Below, in pieces: positions 20,371 through 28,575 of a stretch of 64,000 bases of DNA. The stretch's first letter is position 1; every line of letters begins with the position of its first letter. The notes beneath the pieces are model-generated. The model saw nothing but the letters and a program-made list of their open reading frames with translations. It did no database searches and had not been told where the DNA came from. A program made the position numbers and the translations under genes. The DNA is from Janthinobacterium sp. FW305-129 (GTDB lineage Bacteria > Pseudomonadota > Gammaproteobacteria > Burkholderiales > Burkholderiaceae_D), in the NCBI RefSeq assembly GCF_020858115.1, contig NZ_JACYMM010000003.1, forward strand, positions 434,001 through 498,000, written 5' to 3'.

Positions 20371-21617
20371 TGGACGCCTTGGCTTCCACCCTGCGGCCCG
20401 CGCCGTTGAGCGGCTTGCGCGTGCTGGACCTGTCGCGCGTGCTGGCCGGCCCGTGGGCCGGACAAATGCTGGCCGACCTCGGCGCCGACGTGGTCAAGGT
20501 CGAGCAGCCGGGTCGCGGCGACGACACGCGCTCCTGGGGTCCGCCGTATCTGAAGGACGAGGATGGCCGCGACACGGCCGAAGCCGCCTATTTCCAGTGC
20601 GCCAACCGCAACAAGCGCTCGCTGTGCATCGACCTGGCCGCGCCCGAAGGCCAGGCCCTGGTGCGCCAGCTGGCGGCCGAATCGGACGTGCTGCTGGAAA
20701 ATTTCAAGCTCGATGGCTTGAAGCAATATGGCCTGGACTCTGCCAGCTTGCTGGCGCTCAACCCGCGCCTCGTGTACTGCTCCATCACGGGTTTCGGCCA
20801 GGATGGGCCGTACGCGGCGCGCGCCGGCTATGACTTTTTGATTCAGGGCATGGGCGGATTGATGAGCATTACGGGCGTGCCCGATGGCCAGCCGGGCGCC
20901 GGGCCGCAAAAAGTGGGCGTGGCGCAAACGGACATCCTGACGGGCTTGTACGCCACCATCGCCGTACAGGCGGCGCTGGCAGAACGCGAGCGCTCGGGCC
21001 TGGGCCAGCATATCGACCTGGCCTTGCTCGACGTGCAAGTGGCGGCCCTGGGCAACCAGGCCGCCAACTTCCTGTGCGGCGGCAAAGTGCCCCAGCGCAT
21101 GGGCAATGCGCATCCGAACATTGTTCCGTATCAAGACTTTCCCACGGCCGATGGCGACATGATTCTGGCGATCGGCAATGACGGGCAATTCTCCCGCTTC
21201 TGCGCCGTCGCCGGCCACCCGGAATGGGCGCAGGACGAACGTTTCGCCACCAATCCGCAGCGCGTGGCGCACCGGGCGATCTTGATTCCCTTGATGCGCC
21301 AGACCACGGTCATGCGCACGACGGCCGAATGGATCAGCGCTTTCGAGGCGCAAGCCGTGCCGTGCGGCCCCGTCAACCGCATCGACCAGGTCTTTGCCGA
21401 CCCGCAAGTGGTGGCGCGTGGCTTGAAAGTGGAAATGCCGCATCCGACGGCGGGGACTGTTGCGCTGGTGGCCAATCCCGTGCGCCTGTCCGGCTCGCCG
21501 GTGCAATACCGCTTGCCGCCGCCCTTGCTGGGGCAGCATACGAACGAGGTGCTGCAGCAGTGGCTGGGCCTCGATGGCAGCCAGATCGACGGTTTGCGCG
21601 AACGCAAGGTCGTCTAA
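20370..21617 (+). CDS. CaiB/BaiF family (class III) CoA-transferase
   Basis: The 415-residue protein has the class III CoA-transferase fold. The N-terminus reads PLSGLRVLDLSRVLAGPWAGQMLADLGADVVKVE, here split as LSRVLAGPWAGQMLADLG and VVKVEQPGRGDDTRSWGPP. The catalytic Asp is in ALLDVQVAAL (about residue 220 region) and the C-terminus has GPVNRIDQVFADPQV. Overlap with the glutaryl-CoA dehydrogenase gene suggests it activates glutarate by moving CoA from succinyl-CoA, like the mammalian SUGCT enzyme. An intrinsic terminator follows at 21623-21654. Confidence 0.9.
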   Translation: MDALASTLRPAPLSGLRVLDLSRVLAGPWAGQMLADLGADVVKVEQPGRGDDTRSWGPPYLKDEDGRDTAEAAYFQCANRNKRSLCIDLAAPEGQALVRQLAAESDVLLENFKLDGLKQYGLDSASLLALNPRLVYCSITGFGQDGPYAARAGYDFLIQGMGGLMSITGVPDGQPGAGPQKVGVAQTDILTGLYATIAVQAALAERERSGLGQHIDLALLDVQVAALGNQAANFLCGGKVPQRMGNAHPNIVPYQDFPTADGDMILAIGNDGQFSRFCAVAGHPEWAQDERFATNPQRVAHRAILIPLMRQTTVMRTTAEWISAFEAQAVPCGPVNRIDQVFADPQVVARGLKVEMPHPTAGTVALVANPVRLSGSPVQYRLPPPLLGQHTNEVLQQWLGLDGSQIDGLRERKVV

Positions 21618-21622
21618 ACAAA

Positions 21623-21654
21623 AACGCCGGCCAGTTGCAAAACTGTCCGGCGTT
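21623..21654. terminator. Bidirectional intrinsic terminator
   Basis: AACGCCGG pairs perfectly with CCGGCGTT, extended inward by CAGTT/AACTG with one offset base. The plus strand continues with TCTTTATTTC and the minus strand with TTTTTGTTT. It sits between convergent genes: the CoA-transferase ends at 21617 and the barstar homologue ends at 21671. Confidence 0.85.
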
Positions 21655-21670
21655 CTTTATTTCTTCAGGA

Positions 21671-21997
21671 TTACTTCAGCGTCAATTTCAACGCCGGCTT
21701 TTCGCCATAATCGTCATAGCGCTCATTGATGCCGGCGATACAGAACGTGATTTCTTCCAGTAAATCAGGCACTTGCGCCTTCATCGCGTCAGCATCCTGC
21801 ACCACGATTTCCAGCACTTCGTTCGGCTTCAGGCGGAACTGCGTCATGTTTTCATCGTCGCGCAAGTAGCTGAGGCAATCGACCCAGGCATCCATGCTGT
21901 TGCCGTAGAACTCGGGGAAACCGAAGGCTTGCGCGCATTGCGCGTGAAAGCTCGCTGCGTCGGTGATATCTTTTCCATTCAGGATGGCAGTGGCCAT
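21671..21997 (-). CDS. Barstar-family protein
   Basis: The 108-residue protein matches the barstar fold. It opens with an edge strand and helix (ILNGKDITDAASFHAQCAQ), then FGFPEFYGNSMDAWVDCLSYLR, the conserved inhibitor segment with the FYG-N-DAW motif. Barstar binds and blocks the ribonuclease barnase. No barnase-like gene lies nearby, so it is an orphan, possibly guarding against a toxin encoded elsewhere or used for another purpose. The frame is open upstream through dapB, but ATG 21997 gives the family's length and lies 8 nt after the dapB stop, so it probably shares the dapB transcript. Confidence 0.85.
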   Translation of the reverse strand: MATAILNGKDITDAASFHAQCAQAFGFPEFYGNSMDAWVDCLSYLRDDENMTQFRLKPNEVLEIVVQDADAMKAQVPDLLEEITFCIAGINERYDDYGEKPALKLTLK

Positions 21998-22005
21998 GGT
22001 CTTCC

Positions 22006-22815
22006 TCAGTTCTTCAGCGACAGCACGTCCTGCATGTCGAACAGGCCCGTCGGCTTGTCTGCCAGGAAACGCGCGGCGCGCAGGGCGCCGTGGGCGTAAG
22101 TGACGCGGCTGCTCGACTTGTGGCTGATCTCGATGCGCTCGCCGATGCCGGCAAACAGCACCGTATGGTCGCCGACGATATCGCCGCCGCGGATGGTGGC
22201 AAAGCCGATGGTCGACGGGTCGCGTTCGCCCGTCACGCCTTCGCGGCCGTACACGGCGCATTCCTTCAGGTCGCGGCCCAGGGCGCCGGCCACCACTTCC
22301 CCCATTTGCAAGGCCGTGCCCGACGGCGCGTCGACCTTGAAGCGGTGATGCGCTTCGATGATTTCGATATCGTAGCCTTCGGACAGGCTTTTTGCGGCCA
22401 GTTCCAGCAGTTTCATGGTGACATTCACGCCCACGCTCATGTTCGGCGCGAACATAATGGCCGTCTTTTCGGCGGCGGCGGCAATGGCGGCCTTGCCCGC
22501 GTCATCGAAACCGGTGGTGCCGATGATCATCTTGATGCCGTGCTCGGCGCAGTAGGCCAGGTGCTGCAAAGTGCCTTCGGGGCGCGTGAAGTCGATCAGG
22601 TAATCGGCATTGGCCAGGCCGGTGGCCAGGTCGGATGCAATCAGCACGCCGGCAGGCTTGCCGAGGAAGGCGGCGGCATCCTGGCCGACGGACGGCGAGC
22701 CGGCGCGGTCGAGGGCGCCAGCCAGCACGGCGTCGGGCGCATTGCTGACCGCTTCGATCAGGATATGGCCCATGCGGCCGCTGGCGCCAGCGATGGCAAT
22801 TTTCAGTTCAGTCAT
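22006..22815 (-). CDS. dapB: 4-hydroxy-tetrahydrodipicolinate reductase
   Basis: The 269-residue enzyme reduces the dehydrated product of DapA in the diaminopimelate/lysine pathway, using NAD(P)H. The N-terminal Rossmann motif is IAGASGRMG. The substrate site [16 protein letters not shown] contains the catalytic His and Lys, and the C-terminus ends near [11 protein letters not shown]. The length is typical. It lies 19 nt after bamE on the same strand and 8 nt before the barstar gene, a bamE-dapB order seen in several beta-proteobacteria. Confidence 0.96.
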   Translation of the reverse strand: MTELKIAIAGASGRMGHILIEAVSNAPDAVLAGALDRAGSPSVGQDAAAFLGKPAGVLIASDLATGLANADYLIDFTRPEGTLQHLAYCAEHGIKMIIGTTGFDDAGKAAIAAAAEKTAIMFAPNMSVGVNVTMKLLELAAKSLSEGYDIEIIEAHHRFKVDAPSGTALQMGEVVAGALGRDLKECAVYGREGVTGERDPSTIGFATIRGGDIVGDHTVLFAGIGERIEISHKSSSRVTYAHGALRAARFLADKPTGLFDMQDVLSLKN

Positions 22816-22834
22816 TTTATTCTCTTACAGCAAC

Positions 22835-23536
22835 TTATTTGGTGGGTTCGGCGGCAGGCGCAGGTGCTGGCTCGGCGGCGGGCGCCGGTGCAACGTCAGG
22901 CTTGCTCACAGGAATGGCAGGGGCGGCATCGGCCGGCACGGGCACGGCGCTCGGCGCCACGGGCGATGGCACGGCGGCGGCAGGCACGTCGGCCTTGGCA
23001 ACCTTGGCGAATGGCGACGGGCCGGCGATGCGGTCGATGTATTCTTTCTCGGTCGGCAAGTTGCCGCCTTCGAAACGTTCAACCTTGCCATCCTTGCCGA
23101 AGTACACGACCACGCGGCTGCTGGTGGTTTCGCCACTGCCCCGGGCCAGGCGGAATGGATAATCCCAGCGGTCGGCATGGAAGATATCGGTCAACAGCGA
23201 GGTGCCGAGGACGAAGCGCACCTGGTCGCGCGTCATGCCCACTTTCAACTGGGCCAGCATCTCTTCGGAGACAAAGTTGCCTTGCTGAATGTCAGGACGA
23301 TACGGCGAGAAAAACCACATGAATTTCTGCAGCGGCGTAATGGTGGTCGTCTGCGCGCCTTTTTCAGGAACGACTTCCTTGCCCTCTTTCTGGGTGATGG
23401 CTGGCTTTTCGCCCAGGATGCCACGGCTGGCGCAGCCAGACGCCATCAGCGCGACACAGACCATGCCTGCCACGACTGGTGCTCGAAATGAAATACGGTG
23501 CCAGAGAGATGGCAATACAGCCGGTGTTACGCGCAT
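22835..23536 (-). CDS. bamE: Outer membrane assembly lipoprotein BamE, with long Pro/Ala tail
   Basis: The 233-residue lipoprotein has a signal peptide and lipobox ASGC (Cys near residue 35). A SmpA/OmlA domain follows: FFSPYRPDIQQGNFVSEEMLAQLKVGMTRDQVRFVLG in part, with LKVGMTRDQVRFVLGTSLL and DRWDYPFRL, RVVVYFGKDGKVERFEGG. BamE is part of the complex that inserts beta-barrels into the outer membrane. Beyond about residue 170 it carries a 60-residue Pro/Ala/Val-rich low-complexity tail absent from the roughly 113-residue E. coli protein. It is divergent from fur. Confidence 0.92.
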   Translation of the reverse strand: MRVTPAVLPSLWHRISFRAPVVAGMVCVALMASGCASRGILGEKPAITQKEGKEVVPEKGAQTTTITPLQKFMWFFSPYRPDIQQGNFVSEEMLAQLKVGMTRDQVRFVLGTSLLTDIFHADRWDYPFRLARGSGETTSSRVVVYFGKDGKVERFEGGNLPTEKEYIDRIAGPSPFAKVAKADVPAAAVPSPVAPSAVPVPADAAPAIPVSKPDVAPAPAAEPAPAPAAEPTK

Positions 23537-23659
23537 AAATGACCTCAATTGGATGAACAAAACGCCAGGAGTGACCGGCCCGCCAAAAAATGCATATTTT
23601 GGCACTCCCCGACAAAACGCTATATGATAAAGCACCTGACCCACATACGAGCAACAAAC

Positions 23660-24091
23660 ATGAGTAACAATCCTAGTGATCTCAAGGCAAGCGGCCTGAA
23701 AGCCACCCTGCCACGGCTGAAGATACTCGATATCTTCCAGAGTAGCCCGGTACGCCACCTGACCGCGGAAGACGTCTACAAGATTCTGCTGGCCGACAAT
23801 ATGGATGTCGGCTTGGCAACTGTCTACCGCGTCCTCACGCAATTCGAACAGGCAGGCTTGCTCAACCGCAACCATTTTGAAACCGGCAAGGCGATTTTCG
23901 AACTCAACGAAGGCTCCCACCACGACCACCTGGTATGCCTGGACTGCGGCCGGGTCGAAGAATTCTTCGACGAAGAAATCGAAATCCGCCAGCAAAAAGT
24001 GGCCGAAGAGCGCGGCTTCAAGATCGCCGAACACGCCTTGGCGATCTACGGCAACTGCACCAAGACGGCTTGCCCGCACAAAACCGCCTGA
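23660..24091 (+). CDS. fur: Ferric uptake regulator Fur
   Basis: The 143-residue repressor has a winged-helix N-terminus ([33 protein letters not shown]) and a C-terminal dimerisation and metal domain with [19 protein letters not shown], containing the HHDH metal ligands and the CxxC pair. A second pair, CTKTAC, is near the end. With Fe2+ it represses iron-acquisition genes. ATG 23660 begins the conserved sequence; an in-frame ATG 39 nt upstream is less likely. It is divergent from bamE, an arrangement conserved in many beta- and gamma-proteobacteria. Confidence 0.95.
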   Translation: MSNNPSDLKASGLKATLPRLKILDIFQSSPVRHLTAEDVYKILLADNMDVGLATVYRVLTQFEQAGLLNRNHFETGKAIFELNEGSHHDHLVCLDCGRVEEFFDEEIEIRQQKVAEERGFKIAEHALAIYGNCTKTACPHKTA

Positions 24092-24140
24092 CGTCTGACA
24101 CATTCTCCGCCGGCCGCTCCCACGGGGCGGCTTAGCTGCA

Positions 24141-25157
24141 TCAATGCTGGCTGAGTGCGCTCGACAGTAATTTAGCGGTGATGTCGACAATCGGAATGAC
24201 CCGCTCGTAAGCCATGCGGGTCGGTCCGATCACTCCCAGCGTCCCCACGATCTTGCCGTTGACTTCATACGGCGCCGTCACCACGCTCATTTCATCCATC
24301 GGCACCAGGTTCGATTCGCCGCCGATGAAAATCTGCACGCCCGTCGCCTTGCTCGACACGTCGAGCAACTGCATCAAGCCCGTTTTTTGCTCGAACATGT
24401 CGAACATCTGGCGCAGCGAATGCATATTCGATGACAGATCGCTCACGCTGAGCAAGTTGCGCTCGCCGGAAATGACCATGTCGTCGCTATGGTCGGCCAT
24501 CGCTTCGCTGCCCGCCTCCACTGCCGCCTGCATCAGGCTGCCCATATCGTCGCGCAACTGGCGCAATTCGCCCTGCAGGCGCACGCGCACGGCGTCGAAG
24601 GACAGGCCGCCATAATTCTGGTTGATGTAATTGGCCGATTGCACCAGTTGCGCGGGCGTATAGTCGGCTTCCGTCAGCAACAACCGGTTCTGCACGTCGC
24701 CGCCCGGGGCGACGATGACGAGCAGGATGCGTTTTTCCGACAGGCGCAGGAATTCGATTTGCTGGAATACGGATTCGCGGCGCGGGCTGAGCACGACACC
24801 GGCAAACTGCGACAGCGACGACAGCATCTGCGCCGCGTTGGCGATGGTCTTTTGCGGTTGCGGCGTCTGCAGGCGCATGCGCGATTCCACCACGTGCTCG
24901 TCCAGGTGCCGGACGGTCAGCAAGGTATCGACAAAGATGCGGTAGCCGCGCGGCGTCGGGATGCGTCCGGCCGAGGTGTGCGGACTGGAGACATAACCAA
25001 GCTCTTCCAGGTCGGCCATGATGTTGCGGATCGTGGCCGGCGACAGGTCGAGGCCGGAAATTTTCGACAAGGCGCGCGAACCGACCGGCAGGCCGTCGGC
25101 GATATATCGCTCGACCAGGGCTTTCAGCAGTGTTTGGGCACGTGTATCGAGTTGCAT
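24141..25157 (-). CDS. hrcA: Heat-inducible transcription repressor HrcA
   Basis: The 338-residue protein has a winged-helix N-terminus ([31 protein letters not shown] shown in part: [35 protein letters not shown]) and a GAF-like regulatory domain ending in [17 protein letters not shown]. HrcA binds CIRCE operators in front of groE and dnaK operons and needs GroEL for activity. Here it stands apart from chaperone genes, and I find no CIRCE in its own upstream region, so autoregulation through CIRCE is not evident. Confidence 0.95.
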   Translation of the reverse strand: MQLDTRAQTLLKALVERYIADGLPVGSRALSKISGLDLSPATIRNIMADLEELGYVSSPHTSAGRIPTPRGYRIFVDTLLTVRHLDEHVVESRMRLQTPQPQKTIANAAQMLSSLSQFAGVVLSPRRESVFQQIEFLRLSEKRILLVIVAPGGDVQNRLLLTEADYTPAQLVQSANYINQNYGGLSFDAVRVRLQGELRQLRDDMGSLMQAAVEAGSEAMADHSDDMVISGERNLLSVSDLSSNMHSLRQMFDMFEQKTGLMQLLDVSSKATGVQIFIGGESNLVPMDEMSVVTAPYEVNGKIVGTLGVIGPTRMAYERVIPIVDITAKLLSSALSQH

Positions 25158-25223
25158 GGTGTTTTAGGTAAGCAAATATTCTTTAGATAAGCATATTGTT
25201 AAGCAAGCGGCAACGAAAGCGGC

Positions 25224-25259
25224 CGAACGTGCGGCAACAGCGCCTATTATGCACGTTCG
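25224..25259 (-). terminator. Strong hairpin between the HAD hydrolase and hrcA
   Basis: CGAACGTGC (25224-25232) and GCACGTTCG (25251-25259) form a perfect 9-bp inverted repeat with an 18-nt loop, flanked by further GGCC pairing. On the minus strand it follows the HAD gene stop by 16 nt. Only a short run of T follows, so termination is likely but not certain. It lacks the CIRCE consensus. Confidence 0.4.
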
Positions 25260-25274
25260 CCCGGCCAGCGGCGA

Positions 25275-26027
25275 TCAATCTTCCAGTTGCCCCTGCAGCC
25301 ACAGCAGCAATTCATCAAAGTTGGCGCAGATGGCGTCGGGCTGCACGCCGGCGGCCAGATGGGCGTCGCTGCCCTTGCGGTTCATCCAGACGGCACGCAT
25401 GCCCGCCCCTTGCGCTCCCGTCACATCGAAATACAGGTCGTCGCCCACGTACACGGCTTCATGCGGCGCCACGCCCAGCGCGGCGCAGCCGGCCAGGAAG
25501 ATGCTGGCGTCGGGCTTGGCCACGCCGAAATCGCTGGCGGCGATAGAGACTTTAAAATGCTGCGCCAAACCGATAATTTCAAGGTCCGCGTTGCCATTCG
25601 AGATCGAGCCGACCAGCATGCGCTGGCGCATCCAGGCCAGGCCAGGCAAGACGTCCTCATATGGCTGGACGCGGTTGCGCGCGGCCAGGAATTGCAGGAT
25701 GGCCCCGTCGACCAGGGCGGCATCCTCGCCGGCGGCCTCGAAGGCGGCCAGCAGGCCGGCGCGGCGCAACTCGATCAGGTTGCCATGGAAATGCGGTTGC
25801 TCGTTGAGCATGGCCAGGCGGTGCTGGCGCAGCATCTCGCTGGAGAACTGCTGCGCCACCTTGGGCGCATGCGCGGCCAGCCAGTCGTGCAACAGGATTT
25901 CGGCGGCGGCAATCACGGGCGCGATGGGCCACAAGGTATCGTCGAGGTCGAACAGGATGGCCTTGGGCGGCACGGCGGTTTTTACAGGGGCAAGGGACAT
26001 GGGACTCACAATGGGATGCTGCGTCAC
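25275..26027 (-). CDS. HAD-superfamily hydrolase
   Basis: The 250-residue protein has all four HAD motifs: nucleophile DLDDT in ILFDLDDTLWPI, motif II GSISNGN, motif III Lys in GVAKPDASIF and motif IV YVGDDLYFDVTGAQGAG. A helical cap lies between motifs I and II, placing it in subfamily I, with dehalogenase- and phosphatase-like members. The likely activity is dephosphorylation of a small metabolite. The substrate cannot be told. It is upstream of hrcA on the same strand, with a hairpin between them. Confidence 0.88.
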   Translation of the reverse strand: MTQHPIVSPMSLAPVKTAVPPKAILFDLDDTLWPIAPVIAAAEILLHDWLAAHAPKVAQQFSSEMLRQHRLAMLNEQPHFHGNLIELRRAGLLAAFEAAGEDAALVDGAILQFLAARNRVQPYEDVLPGLAWMRQRMLVGSISNGNADLEIIGLAQHFKVSIAASDFGVAKPDASIFLAGCAALGVAPHEAVYVGDDLYFDVTGAQGAGMRAVWMNRKGSDAHLAAGVQPDAICANFDELLLWLQGQLED

Positions 26028-26245
26028 GGTGCGCAGGGTGTAGCTATTGTCGCACCGATCGCCGCCGCCGGCATGGCTGCGCCCCCGTGAAATGGGGCCG
26101 GGCCAACGCTTCCGGGCGAAAAATTGTTACAGGGTGATACAAGGCAAGGTCATCCAGCTTGCCAGATAGACTAAAATAGGCGCCATTCCAATGCGGCGCC
26201 AGCGTCCGCGTTGCGCTACCCAACCTAATTCGTTTTGGAGAATGT

Positions 26246-26842
26246 ATGAAAAATTTGTACCTGCGCTCGATGCTGGCGGCGGCTTGCGCCGTCACACTGG
26301 CAGCCTGCGGCGGCAGCGGCGGCAACCTGTATCTGCAAGGCACAGTGAGCGACCTGGCCAAGAACGGCCTGATTCTCGTGAATGACGGGGAACGCTTGGC
26401 AATCCCCGCGGGTCAGGGCCAGTTTGTTTTCACCAAGCTGCTCAAGACCGATGACCGCTACGACATCACCATCGCGGAACAGCCCAAGGGCGCCGTTTGC
26501 ACCATTGCCAATGGCGTCGGCAAGGCATCGAGCTATTCCGTGAGCACGGCAGTCGTAAGCTGCAAGACCAACTCCTACCCGCTGAAAGGCGCCATCACGG
26601 GCTTGAGCGCCGACGGCTTGCGCCTGGTAATGGGCCCCAACGGCATCAGCCCACTGACTGGCGCCACCACCTACGAATTCAGCGTTAATGACGGCGCCGC
26701 ATATGGTATTTCCATACTGACTCAGCCAACTGGCCTGACGTGCCGCTTCCAGGGTTCAAAGAGTGCCGACGCCAGCGATACGGTCGGCACGATGGGTTCT
26801 GCCGCCACGACCGCGGCCACACTTGACTGCACGCCGCAGTAA
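26246..26842 (+). CDS. Putative lipoprotein with two copies of a beta-rich repeat domain (paralogue A)
   Basis: The 198-residue protein has a lipoprotein signal ending in LAAC (Cys near residue 22), followed by GGSGG. The rest is two related units of about 80 residues. Each begins with a G-x-I/V-x-G/D-L segment (GTVSDLAKNGLILVNDG, GAITGLSADGLRLVMGP), has a central QP-x-G-x-x-C and ends in a V-x-C or L-x-C strand. I do not recognise a named function. The next gene (26879-27463) is a paralogue with the same plan and a nearly identical TTTTGGAGAA ribosome-site leader, so the pair arose by duplication. A surface or periplasmic location is inferred. Confidence 0.75.
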   Translation: MKNLYLRSMLAAACAVTLAACGGSGGNLYLQGTVSDLAKNGLILVNDGERLAIPAGQGQFVFTKLLKTDDRYDITIAEQPKGAVCTIANGVGKASSYSVSTAVVSCKTNSYPLKGAITGLSADGLRLVMGPNGISPLTGATTYEFSVNDGAAYGISILTQPTGLTCRFQGSKSADASDTVGTMGSAATTAATLDCTPQ

Positions 26843-26878
26843 TCCTTGCGATCCGTCACCTATTTTTTGGAGAATTAC

Positions 26879-27463
26879 ATGAAGTTATCCTGCTTGCGCC
26901 CACTGGCCGCACTGCTGCTGACCCTGGGACTGGCCGCTTGCGGCGGCAAGGCCTCGTACGATGTCAGCGGCACGATCTCCGGCTTGAACAATGAAGGACT
27001 GATCCTGGCCAATGGCGGCGAGGACCTCTCGATTGAAGCCGGCAAGACCTCGTTTACCTTTAAAAAGCGCATCGACTACGGCACCGAGTACAACATCACC
27101 TTCAAGCAACAACCGGCCCACATGACTTGCGGCATCAGCGGTGGTTCCGGGTCGGCTGGTCATTACATCAATATCAGCGCCGCTGTTACTTGCTCGCAAA
27201 ACCGATATACCGTGGGCGGCACGATTTCCGGCCTGACCGTTGAGGGCCTGGTGCTGATTAACGGCAGTACGACAACAACGGTGGCCAAGGACGCCACGAC
27301 CTTTACCATGAACGGCTCCGTCGCCTATGGCGAGACCTATGGCATCAGCGTCTCCGAAACCCAGCCTAAGGGGCTGAAGTGCGACCTGGTGCCAGGTACA
27401 GAAAAAGGCACCATGGGCGAAGCGAATGTGACGACGGTGAAGATCGTCTGCAATCCGGCCTAA
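26879..27463 (+). CDS. Putative lipoprotein with two copies of a beta-rich repeat domain (paralogue B)
   Basis: The 194-residue lipoprotein has a lipobox LAAC (Cys near residue 20). It contains two units of about 85 residues starting SGTISGLNNEGLILANGG and GGTISGLTVEGLVLINGS, each with a QP-type turn and a paired Cys pattern (MTCG..VTC, LKCD..IVC). The Cys placement suggests one disulphide per unit in an oxidising compartment. It starts 36 nt after paralogue A with a TTTTTTGGAGAA leader, so the two are co-transcribed. The function is unknown, and no ligand or enzymatic motif is visible. Confidence 0.75.
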   Translation: MKLSCLRPLAALLLTLGLAACGGKASYDVSGTISGLNNEGLILANGGEDLSIEAGKTSFTFKKRIDYGTEYNITFKQQPAHMTCGISGGSGSAGHYINISAAVTCSQNRYTVGGTISGLTVEGLVLINGSTTTTVAKDATTFTMNGSVAYGETYGISVSETQPKGLKCDLVPGTEKGTMGEANVTTVKIVCNPA

Positions 27464-27473
27464 GTTGCGGCAA

Positions 27474-27496
27474 CGGTAGCCGCTGCGCGGCTACCG
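27474..27496 (+). terminator. Perfect 10-bp hairpin after the lipoprotein pair
   Basis: CGGTAGCCGC (27474-27483) pairs perfectly with GCGGCTACCG (27487-27496) across a 3-nt loop, starting 11 nt after the lipoprotein B stop. No T-tract follows, so it more likely protects the 3' end of the message than terminates alone. Confidence 0.45.
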
Positions 27497-27555
27497 GGAA
27501 GAGATATCATGGAAATCTATAGTTGATATTCCAAAGATAAATTGGAGTTATATGT

Positions 27556-27638
27556 GGCGATGCAGCATAATGCATCTGTCTCCTCCAACTCTTCCAAGAA
27601 TTGGATTTAGCCCGCTTTTACCAGCGGGCTTTTTTTTG
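27556..27638 (+). ncRNA. Candidate small RNA with CU-rich single-stranded region
   Basis: Between the lipoprotein operon and the convergent mmsB gene lies a compact RNA-like unit: hairpin GATGCA/TGCATC (27559-27576), an unpaired TCTCCTCC (27580-27586 region) able to pair with Shine-Dalgarno sequences, then an intrinsic terminator (27609-27637). A TTGATA hexamer at 27523-27528 with a weak AGTTAT 17 nt later could start it. It might equally be just the 3' end of the lipoprotein transcript. The call rests on layout only. Confidence 0.3.
27609..27637 (+). terminator. Intrinsic terminator before mmsB
   Basis: AGCCCGCT (27609-27616) pairs perfectly with AGCGGGCT (27623-27630) across TTTACC, followed by seven T residues. 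It is oriented on the plus strand and stops transcription from the lipoprotein side before it runs antisense into mmsB. Confidence 0.88.
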
Positions 27639-27649
27639 CCCAGAATTCC

Positions 27650-28552
27650 TCAAACGGGTTTATTCAAGCCCGGCTGCAGCATCTGCACGATGCTGGAGAA
27701 ATCCTGCTGCGCATAGCCGGCTTGCGCATGCATCTGGTACAGCTGCCGCACCAGCCCGCCCAGGGGCGTGGGCGCATTCGCCGACAAGGCAGACTGCTGC
27801 GCCAGGCCCAGATCCTTCAGCATCAGCGCCGTGCCGAAGCCGCCTGTGTAATTGCGCGACGCGGGCGTGCCATCCATGACACCGGGCCACGGGTTATACA
27901 CTTCCAGGGTCCAGTTGCGGCCCGAGCTCTTGGCCATGATGTCGGACAACACTTTCGGATCGAGGCCATGCGCCACGCCCAGGTTCAGCGCCTCGGCCGT
28001 GCCCGCCATCAGAATGCCCAGCAGCATGTTGTTGCAAATCTTCGCCACCTGGCCCGCGCCCGCCTCGCCCGCATGGAAGATATTCTTGCCCATCTTTTCC
28101 AGCAGGGGCCGCGCCTGCTGCAAGGCCGCTTCGCTGCCGCCGACGATGAAGGTCAGGGTGCCGGCCGCCGCGCCCGCCGTGCCGCCCGAGACGGGCGCAT
28201 CGATCATGGCAAAGCCGCGCTCGCTGGCCGCCTGCGCCACCTGGCGCGCCACGTCGGCGGCGATGGTGCTGCAATCGATGAACAGGGCGCCCGGCTTGGC
28301 CGAGTCCAGCACGCCGCCGGCCGCCAGGTACAGTTCCTGCACGTGCTTGTTGGCTGGCAGCATGGTGATGACCGCGTCCGCCGTCTGCACGGCCGCGCTG
28401 GCGGATGCGGCCGCCGTGGCGCCTGCCTCGACCAGCGACGCCACGGCCGCCGGCGCCAGGTCGAACACGGACACGTGGAAGCCGGCGGCCACCAGGTTGC
28501 GGGCCATCGGCGCGCCCATGTTGCCCAAGCCGATAAAAGCGATATGTTGCAT
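27650..28552 (-). CDS. mmsB: 3-hydroxyisobutyrate dehydrogenase
   Basis: The 300-residue NAD-dependent enzyme oxidises 3-hydroxyisobutyrate to methylmalonate semialdehyde in valine degradation. It has the dinucleotide motif FIGLGNMGAPMARNL at the start, DAPVSGGTAGAAAGTL in the substrate site and the catalytic Lys in GAGQVAKICNNML. ATG 28552 gives the normal length. It is the last gene of the mmsA operon, 23 nt after the 3-hydroxyisobutyryl-CoA hydrolase gene, which supplies its substrate. Confidence 0.94.
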   Translation of the reverse strand: MQHIAFIGLGNMGAPMARNLVAAGFHVSVFDLAPAAVASLVEAGATAAASASAAVQTADAVITMLPANKHVQELYLAAGGVLDSAKPGALFIDCSTIAADVARQVAQAASERGFAMIDAPVSGGTAGAAAGTLTFIVGGSEAALQQARPLLEKMGKNIFHAGEAGAGQVAKICNNMLLGILMAGTAEALNLGVAHGLDPKVLSDIMAKSSGRNWTLEVYNPWPGVMDGTPASRNYTGGFGTALMLKDLGLAQQSALSANAPTPLGGLVRQLYQMHAQAGYAQQDFSSIVQMLQPGLNKPV

Positions 28553-28575
28553 GGTAAAAATCTCCTGTTGTTCTT

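Noticed and set aside
25158..25274. CIRCE operator for HrcA autoregulation
   Set aside because: The consensus TTAGCACTC-N9-GAGTGCTAA is not present. The inverted repeat found here (CGAACGTGC/GCACGTTCG) has different arms and an 18-nt spacer and fits a transcript-end hairpin better.
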